64,000 nt of DNA. Source: Helicobacter cinaedi CCUG 18818 = ATCC BAA-847 (lineage in GTDB: Bacteria; Campylobacterota; Campylobacteria; Campylobacterales; Helicobacteraceae). Positions 37,643 to 47,869 of the stretch are shown in pieces (position 1 is the first letter of the stretch; each line of letters opens with the position of its first letter). The translations under genes were made by a program, and so were the position numbers. The stretch spans positions 112,535 through 176,534 of the forward strand of contig NZ_DS990393.1 of NCBI RefSeq assembly GCF_000155475.1, written 5' to 3'. The notes below the pieces were generated by a model, which was not told the DNA's origin, ran no database searches, and worked only from the letters and a program-made list of their open reading frames with translations.

Positions 37643-38488
37643 ATGTCAAAACTCGCTCAACCCAAAAGAATGCTACTCCACGAATATTTATGGTTTATCC
37701 TACTTGGCATTATCGCTACAAGGCTTGTGTATTCTAGCCACACAGGCACAAGCCTGTCTTTTATACTTGCCCTTATACTTCTTGTGCTGCTCAACACACG
37801 CATAACAGCCTTTATCGTGCGGTTTGGATTCTATATCGTGCTAATGAATGTGCTATTTATAAGTTTAAGGGATATTTCGCCACTTATCAATCCACAAGGC
37901 AAGGTAGATTCTTTGCTCTATGGGCTTGATACTTGGCTTTGTGGAGAGTATCTAGGCAAACTCTTTTCCTACTCGCACTCTAGCCTTTCACTTTTACTTG
38001 ATGATTTTTTTAGCTTTTTTTATTTGCTTTTTTTGTTTGAATTGCTGTATTTTTTTATCTATTATCTGCTCTATAAGCCTTCAGCAAGGTTTTTCATAGG
38101 CATTATGAGTGTATATGCCATTGGCTTTTTGGGTTATATTTTTCTCCCTGCTATCGGTCCTTATGCCTTTTTACAAGATGAGCTTACCGCTCCGCAAGGC
38201 TATTTTTTCTACCCGCTCCTTGCGGAGCATTACACGCTAGGCAGTAACTTAACTGATGTCTTTCCAAGTCTGCATTGTGGAATCTCGCTTTTTATCCTGC
38301 TGTATAATTTTGCCTTTTCACGCACACAGTTTAAAATCTGGCTCCTGCCAAGCGTGTTTTTATGGATTTCTACCATTTATTTGCATTATCATTATGTGAT
38401 TGACTGCCTTGCGGGATTTTCCCTAGCTATCATCTGCATTTTGCCTTTCTATCTTAGCACACATCTCAACACAAGGGGGAGAAAATGA
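37643..38488 (+). CDS. PAP2_3-type membrane phosphatase/phosphotransferase
   Basis: A 281-residue protein with about six membrane helices. PAP2 motifs are present: DVFPSLHCG near residue 210 (the Ser-x-His part) and HYHYVIDCLAG near residue 252 (His-x3-Asp). This arrangement, with the preceding IGPYAF loop, resembles inositol-phosphorylceramide-synthase-like PAP2 proteins acting on lipid phosphates. AAGGAAC precedes the ATG. Its stop overlaps the start of the next gene (ATGA), so the two are translationally coupled and probably act together. The substrate is unknown. Confidence 0.78.
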   Translation: MSKLAQPKRMLLHEYLWFILLGIIATRLVYSSHTGTSLSFILALILLVLLNTRITAFIVRFGFYIVLMNVLFISLRDISPLINPQGKVDSLLYGLDTWLCGEYLGKLFSYSHSSLSLLLDDFFSFFYLLFLFELLYFFIYYLLYKPSARFFIGIMSVYAIGFLGYIFLPAIGPYAFLQDELTAPQGYFFYPLLAEHYTLGSNLTDVFPSLHCGISLFILLYNFAFSRTQFKIWLLPSVFLWISTIYLHYHYVIDCLAGFSLAIICILPFYLSTHLNTRGRK

Positions 38489-41076
38489 ATCTTTTACATT
38501 TTAGCGACAAGGAGGCTTTAAAGCTTTCACTAAGTGGAGGCAAAGGGGCAAGTCTAGCCAAAGTCTTTCAAGTGGGATTTGCTGTGCCACAGGGCTTTAT
38601 CATCACTACTAAAGCTTATGAAGCCTTTTTATCAAACGCCAATGAAATTCCATCTTTTCCAAGCGATGACTTAGCCCTTTTAGAATCTAAAGCCACGCAA
38701 TACAAAGAGCATTTACTCACTCTTCCCCTGCCGCCCTCTTGTCTCAAAGAGCTAGAATCTGCCCTAACTCACTTTAGCCCACAACAAGCCTTTAGTGTTC
38801 GCTCTTCTTCCACACTTGAAGATTTAAATGCCGGAGCATTTGCTGGAGCACACGATACATTTTTAAACTGCGTTGGACTAGAGATGATTGAGCAAAAAAT
38901 CAAAGAATGCTTTGTCTCGCTCTGGCATACCCGTGCTATTGCATATCGTTGTGAGCTTGGATTTTCCCACAAAGACGCATTAATGGCGGTAGTGGTGCAA
39001 ACAATGGTGTCAAGCCAAAAATCAGGCGTGAGCTTCTCTATAAACCCCATTACTTGCAACCTTAATGAAGTGCTGATTAACGCCAATTATGGCTTAGGGG
39101 AAAGTGTCGTAGGCGGGGAGTTTGATGTTGATGAATATCGCTTTAACACCTTAGAGCAGAAAATAGAATCTAGCCATATCGCTCATAAAACCAAAGGCAT
39201 TTTTCCCACACACTGCACACAAGATTGCATTGCTCCACAGGATAAAGCTTCACCCCAAAGCCCACAGGATTTAAAAGATTCACAAGATTCTACGCAAGGC
39301 ACAATGGAATGTCATATAGATTCTGCCTTTGCTGATATAGCAGTGCTAAGTGAAAAAGAAATTACGCAAGTTGCTTCACTAAACCTTGCCTTACAGCGAT
39401 TTTATGGCTTTCCACAAGATATAGAATGGGCGATTGTAGATGACAATCTCTACCTTTTGCAATCTCGCCCCATTACGACTATCCCGCCGCGTTGGAGCAG
39501 AGATGAGTCTGCGGAGCGATACCCAAAGGCACTAAGCCCTTTCACTTGGGACTATGTAGATAGGGCGTTTCACATCTCGCTTGATTATTCCTTTAAGCTT
39601 TTAGGACTGCCGCCTATGCAGGGCAAGTGGTTTGCTATGTTTGATAACTACATCTATGGCAATCAAAATGCGATCAATCTGTATATGGGGCAGAATACAC
39701 TGCCCTTTACTGATTTAGATTCACTCATACAAGCCCTGCCCTCACTCACAAATAAGCTAGAATCTATAAAAACCCTGCCAAAGCTATGGCATCGTGATTT
39801 AGCCACATATCTCCAAGAGCTAGGAGCGTTAAAAGCACAGGATTTAAGCAATGCAAACTTACAAGAAGTATGGGAGTTTATAGGGCAAATCGTGCGAGTT
39901 GGCACAGAGTATTTTAAGCCAAATATCGCTATTTCCATTACTCAAGCTATGCTCTATAAGATTCTATTTGCCCTGCTTAAGCTTATTGATAGCACAAATG
40001 CCCAAAGCCTTTTTACACTGCTTACCACCACGGATAACACCAAAACAAGCCTTGTGAATGATGAGCTTTTCAAACTCGCTTGTATGATAAAAAATAATCA
40101 AAGCTTGTATGATTTGCTCCATAGCACAGATTCTAAAAGCATTATAGAGCAGAATCTATTGCGGGATTTTGGGGCATTTTCTCAAAGCTTACAAACATTT
40201 TTACACAATCACGGACATCGCGAAGTGGAGTTTGACGCCTACATTCCCACTTGGGGTGAAGCCATAGATGTCGTGCTTGATACACTTAAACTTCTTAGCA
40301 CTTCACCCCAACCCAAAGCAAGTGATATTGTGGCAAAAAAATATCAAGCTAAAAAGCAGATTCTATCCCTTGTGGGAAGCCAAAGTGTGGAGCTTGAGCT
40401 GTTTTTGCATGAGTTTTTAGAGCTTGTTGAAACTTATACGATTTTAGATGATGAAGAGCATTATCAAACAACGCGACTTACCCCTATTGTGCGTAAAGGC
40501 GTGTATGTCTTAGGTGAGCGACTTAAGGCTTTGGATATTGTGAGTGAAAATTTTGATGTATTTTTTGCTAATATCGCCTCGCTAGAATCCTTTGTCAAGG
40601 GCGAAATCTCACAAAAACAACTCAAAAGCCACATCACTCAAAATAAACAAACCTATTTAGAAAATGCCGCTAAAACGCCAAAATGGGAGCTAGATTCCAC
40701 ACAAGATTGCTTAGATTCTACTGCGGATAACTGCTCACATATAGAATCCAGCGATATTCTGCAAGGTATCCCAGCAAGTGCGGGGATAGTGGAGGGGGAG
40801 GTGTTTATCGTGCGTGGGAGCGAAGACTTTGGCAAGTTTATCCCACAGAGCATTCTTATAGCCCAAAGCACAAATCCCGCTTGGACATCACTTTTTTACA
40901 ATGCCAAAGCAGTGGTAACCCAAAGTGGTGGCGCACTCTCGCACGGAGCGGTTACCGCTAGAGAGATGAAAATCCCCGCCGTTATGGCTGTGCCAAATGT
41001 AATGCAGATTCTCAAAAATGGCGATAGAATCCGCGTGAATGGTAATAATGGCAAGGTGGAGATTCTAATCCGCTAG
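38485..41076 (+). CDS. Rifampin-phosphotransferase-like ATP-grasp/phosphohistidine enzyme
   Basis: An 863-residue dikinase. The N-terminal ATP-grasp domain (SGGKGASLA near residue 12, AFSVRSSSTLEDLNAGAFAG, and WAIVDDNLYLLQSRPIT near residue 330) is followed by a long central domain. A C-terminal swivelling phosphohistidine domain carries SGGALSHGAVTARE with the phosphorylated His near residue 820. Only about 43 residues follow, so the PEP/pyruvate barrel of true PEP synthase is absent. Domain order and length match rifampin phosphotransferases (about 865 residues), which transfer the ATP beta-phosphate to a hydroxyl. A Q/S/D-rich insert lies at about residues 246-275. It overlaps the PAP2 gene by 4 bases. 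The acceptor could be a lipid or sugar instead of an antibiotic (inference). Confidence 0.78.
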   Translation: MNLLHFSDKEALKLSLSGGKGASLAKVFQVGFAVPQGFIITTKAYEAFLSNANEIPSFPSDDLALLESKATQYKEHLLTLPLPPSCLKELESALTHFSPQQAFSVRSSSTLEDLNAGAFAGAHDTFLNCVGLEMIEQKIKECFVSLWHTRAIAYRCELGFSHKDALMAVVVQTMVSSQKSGVSFSINPITCNLNEVLINANYGLGESVVGGEFDVDEYRFNTLEQKIESSHIAHKTKGIFPTHCTQDCIAPQDKASPQSPQDLKDSQDSTQGTMECHIDSAFADIAVLSEKEITQVASLNLALQRFYGFPQDIEWAIVDDNLYLLQSRPITTIPPRWSRDESAERYPKALSPFTWDYVDRAFHISLDYSFKLLGLPPMQGKWFAMFDNYIYGNQNAINLYMGQNTLPFTDLDSLIQALPSLTNKLESIKTLPKLWHRDLATYLQELGALKAQDLSNANLQEVWEFIGQIVRVGTEYFKPNIAISITQAMLYKILFALLKLIDSTNAQSLFTLLTTTDNTKTSLVNDELFKLACMIKNNQSLYDLLHSTDSKSIIEQNLLRDFGAFSQSLQTFLHNHGHREVEFDAYIPTWGEAIDVVLDTLKLLSTSPQPKASDIVAKKYQAKKQILSLVGSQSVELELFLHEFLELVETYTILDDEEHYQTTRLTPIVRKGVYVLGERLKALDIVSENFDVFFANIASLESFVKGEISQKQLKSHITQNKQTYLENAAKTPKWELDSTQDCLDSTADNCSHIESSDILQGIPASAGIVEGEVFIVRGSEDFGKFIPQSILIAQSTNPAWTSLFYNAKAVVTQSGGALSHGAVTAREMKIPAVMAVPNVMQILKNGDRIRVNGNNGKVEILIR

Positions 41077-41144
41077 AGAGATTTTCACAAGCATACAAAG
41101 CAAGAATCTAGAAAGTAGCACAAAGTCATTTTACTTACTTGTGC

Positions 41145-41150
41145 TATAAT
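41145..41150 (+). promoter_or_regulatory. -10 box of glnA
   Basis: TATAAT in the context TTGTGCTATAATCCGCAC, 27 bases before the glnA start. Confidence 0.65.
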
Positions 41151-41177
41151 CCGCACATTTTGATAAAGGGAGCAAAA

Positions 41178-42617
41178 ATGAGTAGAGTAAGCGTAGATAA
41201 GACAAAAGTGGCGGAGTTTTTTAGATTCTGCGATGAAAATGAAGTGGAGTTTATAGACTTTAGGTTTAGCGATATTAAGGGCGTGTGGCATCACGTGAGC
41301 TTTTCACGAAATGCGATTGATGAAGGAAGCTTTGAAGGTGTGCCTTTTGATGGTAGCTCAATCCCTGCGTGGCAGAGTGTGGATAAATCGGATATGATTC
41401 TTATACCCGATCCGGTGCGATATTTTATCGATCCTTTTACTGCGGATACAACGGTGGTGGTGTTTTGCGATATTTGGGACATTTATAAAAATGAGCCGTA
41501 TGAAAAATGCCCTAGAAGCATTGTAAAAAGGGCGATGAAATTTTTACAAGAGAGTGGAATCGGCGATGTGGCGTATTATGGACCAGAGAATGAGTTTTTC
41601 GTCTTTGATTCTATTAAGATAAAAGATGCGGTGAATTGCCAATACTATGAGATAGATTCTGAAGAGGGCGAGTGGAATCGTGCTAGAGAATTTGAAGGTG
41701 GTGTGAATATGGGACATCGCCCCGGGACTAAGGGTGGCTACTTTCCCGTAGCTCCTGTGGATACGATGGTGGATTTGCGTGCAGAAATGGTAAAGGTGCT
41801 AAATCAAGTGGGGCTAGAAACCTTTGTCGTGCATCACGAAGTGGCACAGGGGCAAGGGGAGATTGGCGTAAAATTTGGTGATATGTTAGAAGCGGCTGAT
41901 AATGTGCAAAAGCTTAAATATGTTGTCAAAATGGTAGCACATTTAAATGGCAAAACTGCAACCTTTATGCCAAAACCTTTGTATGGCGATAATGGCAGCG
42001 GAATGCACGTGCATATCAGCATTTGGAAAGATGGCAAAAATCTCTTTGCTGGAGATTCTTATCAAGGTTTAAGTGATATGGCATTGCATTTTCTAGGCGG
42101 TGTGCTTAAACACGCAAGGGCGTTAGCTGCTTTTACAAATCCTAGCACAAACTCATACAAACGCCTAATCCCGGGCTTTGAAGCACCAAGCATTTTAACT
42201 TACTCCGCACAAAATCGCTCTGCAAGTATTAGAATCCCTTACAACAGCGGTGAGAAAGCTAAAAGAATGGAGTTTAGATTCCCTGATAGCTCGGCAAATC
42301 CTTATCTTGCCTTTGCAAGTTTGCTGCTCGCAGGGATTGATGGGATTAAAAATAAAATTGAACCCGGTGAGCCAATGGAGATAAATCTTTTTGAACTAAC
42401 ATTAGATGAGATTAGAGAAAAAGGCATTAAGCAGTTACCTCACACACTTCGCCACGCCATTGAAGAAATGCTTGTTGATAGAGCATATCTCAAGGAGGGC
42501 GGCGTATTTAGCGAAGAGTTTATCCAAACCTACAAAGCTTATAAATTTGAAACTGAAATCTGGCCTTGGGAAGCCCGCCCCCACCCATTTGAGTTTTTAA
42601 CGACTTATAGTTGTTAG
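41178..42617 (+). CDS. glnA: Glutamine synthetase, type I
   Basis: ATP-dependent ammonia assimilation into glutamine, dodecameric, 479 residues. Conserved landmarks: [36 protein letters not shown], and NRSASIRIP. At the place of the adenylylation tyrosine found in enteric enzymes (N-L-Y-D-L-P) this protein has N-L-F-E-L-T, so adenylylation control is unlikely, as reported for H. pylori. ATG 41178 follows GGGAGC; an upstream in-frame start at 41139 would include the promoter and is rejected. Confidence 0.97.
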   Translation: MSRVSVDKTKVAEFFRFCDENEVEFIDFRFSDIKGVWHHVSFSRNAIDEGSFEGVPFDGSSIPAWQSVDKSDMILIPDPVRYFIDPFTADTTVVVFCDIWDIYKNEPYEKCPRSIVKRAMKFLQESGIGDVAYYGPENEFFVFDSIKIKDAVNCQYYEIDSEEGEWNRAREFEGGVNMGHRPGTKGGYFPVAPVDTMVDLRAEMVKVLNQVGLETFVVHHEVAQGQGEIGVKFGDMLEAADNVQKLKYVVKMVAHLNGKTATFMPKPLYGDNGSGMHVHISIWKDGKNLFAGDSYQGLSDMALHFLGGVLKHARALAAFTNPSTNSYKRLIPGFEAPSILTYSAQNRSASIRIPYNSGEKAKRMEFRFPDSSANPYLAFASLLLAGIDGIKNKIEPGEPMEINLFELTLDEIREKGIKQLPHTLRHAIEEMLVDRAYLKEGGVFSEEFIQTYKAYKFETEIWPWEARPHPFEFLTTYSC

Positions 42618-42649
42618 AATCTTACACTAGAAAACAATTACCTTTGTGT

Positions 42650-42655
42650 TATAAT
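42650..42655 (+). promoter_or_regulatory. -10 box of the methyltransferase-like gene
   Basis: TATAAT in the context TTTGTGTTATAATCC, 48 bases before the ATG at 42703. Confidence 0.55.
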
Positions 42656-42702
42656 CCACCAAGCAACTTTATGTTGCAAAATTTAAACACAAGGAGTTTT
42701 CT

Positions 42703-43546
42703 ATGAGTATAATTAGGAACATACTCAATTTTGTTAAGGATATATATCGCTACATATATTTTCCTTATGCTTTTATTGCGTTTCGTGGTGTGTATGATGG
42801 CTTTAAATCTGCCACAAAAGCTATACCAAAACATAGCAAAAAAAGGGGCTTAGGCTACAATGATGTAAAATCTCAAGGTACTCAAGCATTTATCAAGTTC
42901 TACTCAAAACCTACACCTATGGTGGATACAGAATATCCCGTATTCTTTTGGCTTGATAGAATTATCTCTTCACAAATCAAAAATGGTATCACACCTAATA
43001 TATGCGACTTTGGTGGCGGGGAAGGACGGCATTATTTTGCCTATGTAAGCCACACTCATCACAAGCCACTATGGCGTGTATGTGAGCTAGGGCACAATGT
43101 TAAGCTTGGCAGAGCCATTACAGCAGAGCTAGGAGCTAAGAATCTACACTTTATATCAAAGCTAGATGAAAAGATTATGTCTCTAACCCCACAAGAGCAA
43201 AATTGCAATATTTTTCTTTCATCAGGTGCATTATTCTATCTGGAAAATGTTTATACAACATTAAGAGAATATTTAACGGGGGGTGGGGATAGAACATATA
43301 CTACTCACACGCCTACCCTTACAAGATAAAACCCCAACCTATGTAACACTTCAAAACGCACTCAATCAATTCTACACACCACTTTATATTTTTAATCGTG
43401 ATGAATTTATCGGATTCTTCAACGATCTGGGCTATGAATTATATGATGAGTGGAAAGACCCATTTGATGGCTCAAACATACCTTTTCACAGAGATATATC
43501 CGCTTTGTGCTGGAGCGGACTATATTTTAGACGCAAACAGCAGTAA
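42703..43546 (+). pseudogene. TIGR04325-family putative methyltransferase, frameshifted at a G tract
   Basis: The first frame (42703-43329) carries AFRGVYDGF, YPVFFWLDR and a SAM-type glycine loop ICDFGGGEGRHYFAY. The second frame continues from about 43283 as EHILLTRLPLQDKTPTYVTLQNA, FNRDEFIGFFNDLGYELYDEW and ends at 43546. Together they make one family member of about 280 residues. The switch occurs in GGGGGG-T-GGGG (43278-43288), where one G too many shifts the frame. These proteins sit in polysaccharide loci of other bacteria, so a surface-glycan role is likely. AAGGAG precedes the ATG. Phase variation or sequencing error could both explain it. Confidence 0.8.
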
Positions 43547-43549
43547 GAG

Positions 43550-45808
43550 TTAGTTTCTCTTATTTATATCTATGGGGCGTTTAGCATTCAGCAAGGCTAG
43601 AAGTGCTACGCCCACATCGCCAAAGACAGCTAGCCACATATTCGCCACACCCACAACCCCTAGCACAATCAAAAAAAGCTTACTCACAAGGGCAAAGCTG
43701 ATATTCTGCCAAGTAATTTTGCGTGTGTGTTGAGCGATTTTCAAAGCACTCACCAAGCTCTGCAAGGAATTTTGCTGCAAAATAATATCCGCACTCTCTT
43801 TGCTTATATCATTCCCACCCTCGCCCGTGTTAATACTCACGCCCACATCGCTCCGCCTTAGCACGATAGAATCATTTATCCCATCGCCTACAAAGGCAGT
43901 TTTTCCACTCCAACACCCCATAAGCTCCACGAGCTTTTGTGCTTTTTCCTGTGGCAAAAGATTCCCATACGCATAGGGAATATTAAGCTCCTTTGCTACT
44001 CTATTGACCTGCGTTTGACTATCCCCGCTCAAAATCGCAAAATGCTCCACACCATATCGCCTAAGGGCTTGTATAGATTCTACACTATCATTTTTAAGCC
44101 TATCGCCAACGCTTATATACCCCACATACACGCCATTATACGCGATATGCACCATTGTAAGCCCTATGTCTTGCGGAGTAAATTGAATACCCTTTTCTTT
44201 CATTAGCCTTTCATTCCCAGCTAGAATCTCCCCCTTTTCACAACGCACAATCACACCCCTCCCGCTTAGCTCTTCATAAGATTCTATACGCCACGCATTG
44301 TTTTGTGTTTGAGCAAGTTTTACAATACTTTGAGCGATGGGGTGAGTGGATTGACTTTCCGCACATACAGCCAAAGAGATAAGAAAATCCTTATCATACT
44401 CCCCATTTGGCACAACTTCTAATACCTCAAAATTCCCCAAAGTCAAAGTCCCCGTCTTATCAAAAATCATATTTTTCACTTGCGATAAAGATTCTAAATG
44501 GATTGAGCCTTTAAACAAAACGCCTAGCTTACTTGCATAACCAATAGAGGCAAAATACCCCAAAGGCACGGCGATGACTAACGCACACGGACAACTTATC
44601 ATCAGCACCACCAACGCACGATAGATCCACTCGTGCCATAAGGTAGAATCACCCCCAAGCACAAGCGGAGGCACAAAAGCAATCAGCAAGGCTAAGGCAA
44701 AGATAATGGGCGTGTAGATTCTAGCAAAGCTTGTAATGGCTTTTTGCGTTTTTGCCTTATTGGCACTTGCTTCTTGTGTGAGTTTAGCAATCTTAGCAAT
44801 GTGAGAATCTTCAAACACCCTTTCCACACGCACTTCTAAAACCGCACTTGTATTTATCGCCCCGGCAATGACATTTTGCCCAGAATCCACGCTAATTGGC
44901 ACACTCTCGCCATTAATTGAACGCATATCAAGGTAGCTTTTCCCCTGCAACACCACACCATCAGTTGGTATCTTTTCCCCCACTCTCACCACTATACAAT
45001 CCCCCACTTTTAGCTCACTTGGGTGTAAATCGGTTAAAATCTCGCCATTTTCCGCATTTATTGTTTTTTTATGTGCGATTGTGGGAATGACTTGCAAAAG
45101 GGCTTTTATAGAATCTTTAGACTTCTGCACTGCCCTTGATTCTAAAAATTCTCCTAAGCGAAAGAACAGCATAACCGCCACCGCTTCACTTATCTCGCCT
45201 AAGCAAAATGCCGCAATCGTGGCAAAAAGCATAAGAAAATTTTCATCAAAAATGACTTTGTTTTTAAGATTACTCAGCGTATTTAAAAAAATAGGCTTAC
45301 CAGCGGTGAGATATAAAAGAGCTAAAACTCCATATACATAGGGGGCATTCTGCTCCCCAAAAGTTGTCAAGTGCAACGCCCCCATACATAAGCCAAAAAT
45401 CCCTATAAGTGTGAGAATAAATGCAGATTCTAAAAATACAAAGCCCTTTTGTGCTTGTGGCGTTTGCGTGGAAATTACAAATGTAGAATCTTGGGGCGAA
45501 GTGAGCCTAGCCTGTGGCTCAATGGTGTGAATTGTAGATATAGCAAGATTTAAATCACTTGTTGAGAGATAGAGTGTGTTGGTGCTAAAATCAACATTTG
45601 CTTTACTCACTTGTGGCAGGGCGTTTAGGGAATCTTCTATGCGTGAAGCACAGCTTGGGCAATCAAGCCCAGAGATTGAAAGCGTATAGTCTTTATATGT
45701 AGGGTTTGCTAAAGTGCTATCCTGTGTTAAATATTCATCATCTGCTAAAAATGCTTGAGTCTGTCCTGTGTGCTGTGTCATTTTTATTTGTCTATCCATT
45801 TGATCCAT
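43550..45808 (-). CDS. cadA: Heavy-metal P1B-type ATPase (CadA/ZntA-like)
   Basis: Inner-membrane pump exporting soft divalent metals such as Cd, Zn or Co. An N-terminal HMA domain has GLDCPSCASRIE near residue 50. Eight membrane helices follow, with the metal-transit motif SCPCALVIA. The phosphorylation loop is DKTGTLTLG, then SGRGV and GDGINDS. CPC with a single HMA fits the Zn/Cd/Co branch. ATG 45808 has AAGG at good distance; TTG 45814 is too close to it. 752 residues. H. pylori HP0791 is the likely orthologue. A perfect palindrome around G5 lies 67 bases upstream. Confidence 0.92.
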   Translation of the reverse strand: MDQMDRQIKMTQHTGQTQAFLADDEYLTQDSTLANPTYKDYTLSISGLDCPSCASRIEDSLNALPQVSKANVDFSTNTLYLSTSDLNLAISTIHTIEPQARLTSPQDSTFVISTQTPQAQKGFVFLESAFILTLIGIFGLCMGALHLTTFGEQNAPYVYGVLALLYLTAGKPIFLNTLSNLKNKVIFDENFLMLFATIAAFCLGEISEAVAVMLFFRLGEFLESRAVQKSKDSIKALLQVIPTIAHKKTINAENGEILTDLHPSELKVGDCIVVRVGEKIPTDGVVLQGKSYLDMRSINGESVPISVDSGQNVIAGAINTSAVLEVRVERVFEDSHIAKIAKLTQEASANKAKTQKAITSFARIYTPIIFALALLIAFVPPLVLGGDSTLWHEWIYRALVVLMISCPCALVIAVPLGYFASIGYASKLGVLFKGSIHLESLSQVKNMIFDKTGTLTLGNFEVLEVVPNGEYDKDFLISLAVCAESQSTHPIAQSIVKLAQTQNNAWRIESYEELSGRGVIVRCEKGEILAGNERLMKEKGIQFTPQDIGLTMVHIAYNGVYVGYISVGDRLKNDSVESIQALRRYGVEHFAILSGDSQTQVNRVAKELNIPYAYGNLLPQEKAQKLVELMGCWSGKTAFVGDGINDSIVLRRSDVGVSINTGEGGNDISKESADIILQQNSLQSLVSALKIAQHTRKITWQNISFALVSKLFLIVLGVVGVANMWLAVFGDVGVALLALLNAKRPIDINKRN

Positions 45809-45874
45809 TTGCAATGCCTTTTTTATTCATATCGTGGTATCAATTTTTAGGCATTATTCCACATATTTGTAAAT

Positions 45875-45897
45875 ATACATATAGGGGGTATATGTAT
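45875..45897. promoter_or_regulatory. Putative CsoR/RcnR-type operator upstream of the metal ATPase
   Basis: Perfect 9-bp arms ATACATATA and TATATGTAT flank GGGGG. The architecture (A/T-rich inverted arms around a G/C tract) is that of operators bound by the DUF156 family. The only such repressor in the window is at 6786-7058. Confidence 0.6.
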
Positions 45898-45985
45898 TAA
45901 GGATTCTAGAATCATTATTGCCCTATCCAAACACAACAATCAAGTCAGCTTTTAATAGGCTATCATAAACCCATTATTGATTTTC

Positions 45986-47303
45986 TTATTGAATCTGCTT
46001 TTTATCTTCGTCTGCATTTGATTGCAATATCTCCCCTAGCAAAAATCGCGTTGGGACTTTTCGGCGTTCTTTTGCACCGCTACATTCAAAGAGTATATAC
46101 TCTCCAAGCGAAGAAACAACCTTTACATTAGAAATTGTAAGCGTGTTATTTGCCCCCTGTGTCGGCTGACATAGAGCGATAGAATCTGCGGTTTCTTGTG
46201 TGAAAATAAGCTCTTTTGCTGTGTATTTGCCTATGTGGAGTTTGCTTACAATAAAGGAGCTTAACAAAAAAGGTATAACTACTAGGCATAAAATGCCAAT
46301 TACAAATGAAAACTTTACCAAATTAAAACGAGTAGATGCCAAAGCCCCCCACAAACAATATAGAGTAACAAACAATAAGAATGGAAACAACAATAAAATC
46401 TATGGATTGCATAGCAGAATCAAATCTAATGATCCAAGCCACTATCATAAGATAAGCACACATTAATATAAAAGACAATGTAACAAACAGCATTATCTTT
46501 TCAAAATTAAGATAATCTAGCTTTGCAAGACAAATACGGACAAGTAAAGCATAAAGAACAATGGAGCATATCGCAAATGCAAAAAATTTATAACCAAGCT
46601 GAATATCAAACAAATAAAGCAACATAAACACAAACAAACCAAATGTTGGCAATACAGCAATAGCCCCAAAAGCCATATTTGCCCATTTTTCTGGTCTTGG
46701 CTTATCATAAAATATAAGATGAATAGCATAGATATAGGGCAAAGAAAAAATATACCCATCGCAAAAGCAATAAAAACGCCCAAAATAGTCGTAGCAAAAA
46801 TATAATACAGCACACTATCCTTGCTGATAGTTGGTAAATATTGAGCATTAAAAGCAAAATAACACATCAAAATCAATGCCCCAATGACAGCTGGAATCCA
46901 AATAAGCAAAGATAAATGCTTGCTTACATATTTTCGCACACCTTTAAGCGACTCAATAAACTCTTGTGTATCATAGTGAATCTGCAATTCCTGTAAAAGT
47001 CTTTTTGTTACCCCTAACTTATCTTGTGTTGCTTGAGATTCCTTTTTTATGTATTGCAACACCACACGCACAGCGCAATATCTGCCTATCAAGCTCATCA
47101 ATTTTCTGCCTTTTATTATCCATATCCTGCAAATCAGCAAAGACTTTATATTTCTGCCTCATATACTTATCAAAACTCTCAATAACCACAAGCTTTTTAT
47201 TATTGTCTTTATACAACTCACGCAAGGTTTGTATAGATTCTTCTATATCTGCATATTGTGTTAGAAACAGCTCCCTTTGCATGCAAAGATTTTGTAACGA
47301 CAT
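45986..47303 (-). pseudogene. Broken multi-spanning membrane protein gene
   Basis: Four consecutive minus-strand reading frames read as one gene. The N-terminus (from 47303) is a charged coiled coil: MSLQNLCMQRELFLTQYADI, then KVFADLQDMDNKRQKIDEL. A frame switch near 47070-47090 leads to SKHLSLLIWIPAVIGALILM and several membrane helices. A second switch near 46740 leads to KPRPEKWANMAFGAIAVLP and more helices. A third lies in a C6 tract (46345-46350, G6 on the coding strand), after which the C-terminal domain continues to 45986 with a soluble tail ending in DEDKKQIQ. Each switch needs a single-base change. The family is not recognised. Confidence 0.65.
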
Positions 47304-47386
47304 TTTTCACCCCTTTTGCATTTGTGTTATTATAAGCTAGATTTTATAATCTTACTCGTAACAAATATTAGCATTTTAGTCTGCTA

Positions 47387-47850
47387 TTATTTTGCACTAT
47401 CCTGCTTCTTATCCCATTTAACATCAGCATAATCTTTGTAAAGCCATTGACAGATTTTGGTAGAAGTAGTATCGCCCCATAGTCTCTTTTTCACTCCCAC
47501 TATTTAGAATCTTTGTATAAAGCACAGAGGATTTTAGACTTGGATTCTCATAGATTTTTCGCACATATCTGGGGCTTACTAGCTCTAGCGTTACTTGCTA
47601 TGATTTGTCTATCATTTCGTGCAATTCTCCTATGCGATGACCTGTCTCTATATATAAATAATCTAAAAGATCTTTGCTAGTTTCTGCATTGTTGCATTTT
47701 ATATTACGCTTTTTTAGCCATTATAGTTGCTCTTTTTTAATCATAGAACTTTGCTCATTGCTCCACGCAGAGTATAAAAGCTATTACAAATGCCTTTTTC
47801 AACCTTGCTTAAGCTCTGCTTCTCACAATCAAATCCCCCTTTTTTTTAAA
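47387..47850 (-). pseudogene. Decayed LprI/DUF1311-type lysozyme-inhibitor-like gene
   Basis: Conceptual minus-strand translation shows the family signature FDCEKQSLSKVEKGICNS near 47834-47780, then after a frameshift KKEQL-stop-WLKKRNIKC and LLDYLYIETGHRIGELHEMI. The spacing of the Cys residues and the Q-x-x-W-L-x-x-R-x-x-C pattern match LprI-like domains. A C-terminal part follows (ELVSPRYVRKIYENPSLKSS, then, after another shift, ICQWLYKDYADVKWDKKQ) ending at 47387. At least two stops and two frameshifts are present and the signal peptide is missing. Not expressed as a full protein. Confidence 0.6.
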
Positions 47851-47869
47851 TCACGAGTAGATTTCACTT

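Noticed and set aside
37643-41076. Calling the phosphotransferase a rifampin-resistance gene
   Set aside because: Architecture fits, but PEP-synthase-like relatives with other substrates share it and the PAP2 partner argues for another substrate.
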